Source: Lachnospiraceae bacterium (GTDB lineage: Bacteria > Bacillota > Clostridia > Lachnospirales > Lachnospiraceae). From it: a stretch of 15,202 nt of DNA. Of this stretch, positions 13,810 through 15,202 are shown in pieces (position 1 is the stretch's first letter; each line of letters begins with the position of its first letter). The notes below the pieces were generated by a model. It was given only the letters and a program-made list of their open reading frames with translations, did not search any database and was not told where the DNA came from. The position numbers and the translations under genes were made by a program. The stretch lies in assembly GCA_020860745.1 (NCBI GenBank), contig JAJBTR010000241.1:1-15202 (forward strand), in the 5' to 3' direction.

Positions 13810-14983
13810 ATTCTGCAATCAGATCTGTTTTGCTGATCCGCATATTTAATATTGTCCCGTTTGTACACGCGCTATGATTAATTTTTCCGTAAGAATGCAG
13901 TGCCGCAAGAGGACCATGCATATCCATATGCTGCTCGGCAGAAAGTGTGTCTGCGAGCGGTGTCAAAGCTTTCCGGCCACTTGGCAGCGCCCAACATTGC
14001 TCACCCATTGCAACATTTGTCTGTGTCGGCTGAACTCCCGCAGAAGAATAATTTCCCGCTCTGCCGCATTTTAACGTTGCACAGTACTCCGCACAATCCT
14101 GGAGTGCTTTCGAAGTGATATAATCTACTTCATCTATATCGTTGCCATATTTGGGAGCATCCAGACACATCTGACGAATATCTTCGTATCCTTCAAAATC
14201 ATGTTCCAGTGCTTCCAGCAACTGTTCCATTGTAGCTGATTTATCATCATAAACCAGTTTCTTAACAGCCATCAGAGAATCGCCCATATCGGCAACTCCG
14301 GAAAGCATGTAATGAGGTCCGGAATTGAGTATGGCTCCTCCGCTAACGACATCCTTACCTTTCTCAATAGCCCCGGTTGTCATCATGGTAAACAGCGGCA
14401 TCTGATGCTCTTCCGCCAAAATTTTTTCTGCAACAAGCATATGTTCCTGACACAAATCAATCTGATACCGATACTGTCGCAAAAATGCTTCATAAAACTC
14501 ATCATAGGTTTTGAAAGTCCGCGGGTCTCCACTCTCACAGCCGATTCTTGTGCCGGCTCCATATCCCGGACACCCTTTCGGCAATATACCATGAGCCAGT
14601 GCTTCTGTCAGAAGCCACGGAATATTACAGCATTTGATATTATATTCCTCCATCCACTCAAGCGCGGAATCTACTGTCTCTGTTCCTTTCTCCAGATCTG
14701 CCTCAAGATACGGCCACAGCAACTGATCCAAACGTCCCACGTTAATACAGGGGCCGGACGCTTCCACATTCAACATCATAGTATTTAACCATACTGCGTG
14801 TAGTGCTTCCGCAAACGTATCCGGCGTATCCCAACAGATTTTTTGAGCCCGATCACCAGCCTCCTTCAATTCTCTGACACGATTCGGATCTTCTTCTTTT
14901 GCTGCACATTCATATGCTGCTGCGCGAAGGCGCTCTCCATAAACTTTAATACCTTTGCAAACCTCCATCATATCTGCTTCCAC
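13808..14983 (-). CDS. Glycyl radical enzyme body, truncated and lacking the catalytic-cysteine segment
   Basis: A 391-residue PFL-family fragment. It aligns with a normal GRE from a mid-N-terminal helix (MMEVCKGIKVYGERLR), through NVGRLDQLLWPYLEADL (81-97), then jumps near residues 115-120 to the region after the active-site loop (LLTEALAHG, SGDPRTFKTYDEFYEAF), and continues normally (GKDVVSGGAILNSG, VADMGDSLMAVKKLV, APKYGNDIDEVD) to TNGTILNMRIS. About 200 N-terminal residues and an internal stretch of order 130 residues with the GCxE-type catalytic loop are missing compared with glycerol dehydratase-type enzymes as I remember them. A Cys118-Cys119 pair sits at the internal junction. The start is unclear: GTG at 14983 or ATG at 14971 or 14968. 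Probably inactive as written. Confidence 0.8.
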   Translation of the reverse strand: MEADMMEVCKGIKVYGERLRAAAYECAAKEEDPNRVRELKEAGDRAQKICWDTPDTFAEALHAVWLNTMMLNVEASGPCINVGRLDQLLWPYLEADLEKGTETVDSALEWMEEYNIKCCNIPWLLTEALAHGILPKGCPGYGAGTRIGCESGDPRTFKTYDEFYEAFLRQYRYQIDLCQEHMLVAEKILAEEHQMPLFTMMTTGAIEKGKDVVSGGAILNSGPHYMLSGVADMGDSLMAVKKLVYDDKSATMEQLLEALEHDFEGYEDIRQMCLDAPKYGNDIDEVDYITSKALQDCAEYCATLKCGRAGNYSSAGVQPTQTNVAMGEQCWALPSGRKALTPLADTLSAEQHMDMHGPLAALHSYGKINHSACTNGTILNMRISKTDLIAE

Positions 14984-15202
14984 AGTGCGTCTTTCTGTAA
15001 TCCGGTTCTATAGCCGATCCATGTAGATAGAGCGATCATCACTGCTCCGATTGCAAAGCCAAGTATAATTCCCCATAACCCCGTAAGAAATGTTGTCCCT
15101 TCACCAACAAGACCTCCCGTTGGAACCACTGTGATGCTGCAAAAATACGCCATGTAAATTCCGCAAAGCGATAACGTTCCAATTTTTTTCTGTGTAGCAT
15201 TT
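14968..15202 (-). CDS. NCS1-type permease, N-terminal fragment (runs off the window)
   Basis: At least 77 codons, open at the window edge, ending TGA at 14968-14970. Two hydrophobic segments are visible, about GTLSLCGIYMAYFCSITVV and GIILGFAIGAVMIALSTWIGY, with TGGLVGEGT between and GYRTGL after. The spacing resembles TM1-TM2 of nucleobase:cation symporters such as cytosine permease CodB (TGGTLGTGL, GYIGAKTGL). Such transporters have about 12 membrane helices, so stopping after two means truncation. The stop overlaps the first ATG candidates of the GRE body (ATATGATG). It would have carried the substrate for the GRE locus, possibly a purine-, pyrimidine- or hydantoin-like compound; that is inference. 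Confidence 0.6.
   Translation of the reverse strand, partial: NATQKKIGTLSLCGIYMAYFCSITVVPTGGLVGEGTTFLTGLWGIILGFAIGAVMIALSTWIGYRTGLQKDALWKQI

Noticed and set aside
13797..13868. A frameshift splitting one GRE gene
   Set aside because: The frame upstream of the small gene's ATG is not GRE-like, and a well-spaced AGGAGG plus a new N-terminal extension point to a real second gene.
13497..14983. The GRE as an aryl-acetate decarboxylase (cresol, skatole or toluene former) completing the IorAB pathway
   Set aside because: Hydroxyphenylacetate decarboxylase has an iron-sulfur small subunit; the small protein here is a glycyl-radical domain without cluster cysteines. The loci are 5 kb apart on opposite strands, separated by unrelated genes, so no link is supported.

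Overview
The window reads as accessory chromosome of an anaerobic, low-to-mid GC Firmicute, most likely a gut-type clostridium. The signs are strong AGGAGG-type ribosome binding sites, sigma-A promoters, a CIRCE operator, a ferredoxin-dependent 2-oxoacid oxidoreductase and oxygen-sensitive glycyl-radical chemistry. No rRNA, tRNA, CRISPR array or insertion sequence was seen.

Left part (1-1600): a small VOC/glyoxalase-fold metalloprotein with its own terminator, then a LysR-type regulator.

Central module (1629-8126): an aminotransferase and a YheO-type PAS/HTH regulator lie on the minus strand. Divergent to them is the plus-strand operon buk-ptb-iorA-iorB. Together they suggest an energy-conserving oxidative branch of aromatic amino acid fermentation. 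The aminotransferase would make an aryl-pyruvate, IorAB would oxidise it to an aryl-acetyl-CoA with reduced ferredoxin, and the Ptb/Buk pair would convert that through an acyl phosphate to aryl-acetate plus ATP. The 200-bp divergent region carries promoters for both sides and a dyad at the buk transcription start.

Middle (8266-10315, minus strand): an 80-residue unknown protein is overlap-coupled to a secreted flavodoxin/aldo-keto reductase fusion whose lipobox cysteine appears replaced by tyrosine. A decapitated flavodoxin-family remnant follows. The 510-bp gap 10316-10827 is rich in dyads and TACACCAAA repeats. It ends in a CIRCE-overlapped sigma-A promoter driving an Hsp20 gene, which closes with a strong terminator.

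Right part (11543-15202, minus strand, entering from beyond the window): an NCS1-type permease N-terminal fragment runs directly into a glycyl radical enzyme (GRE) body. The body lacks its N-terminus and the segment holding the catalytic cysteine. The glycyl-radical domain is a separate 100-residue gene with its own ribosome binding site. A GRE-activating enzyme and an HSL-family esterase follow. The separate radical domain looks designed, while the large subunit and the permease look like deletion products, so this locus is either a decayed derivative of a split GRE system or an assembly artefact over one.
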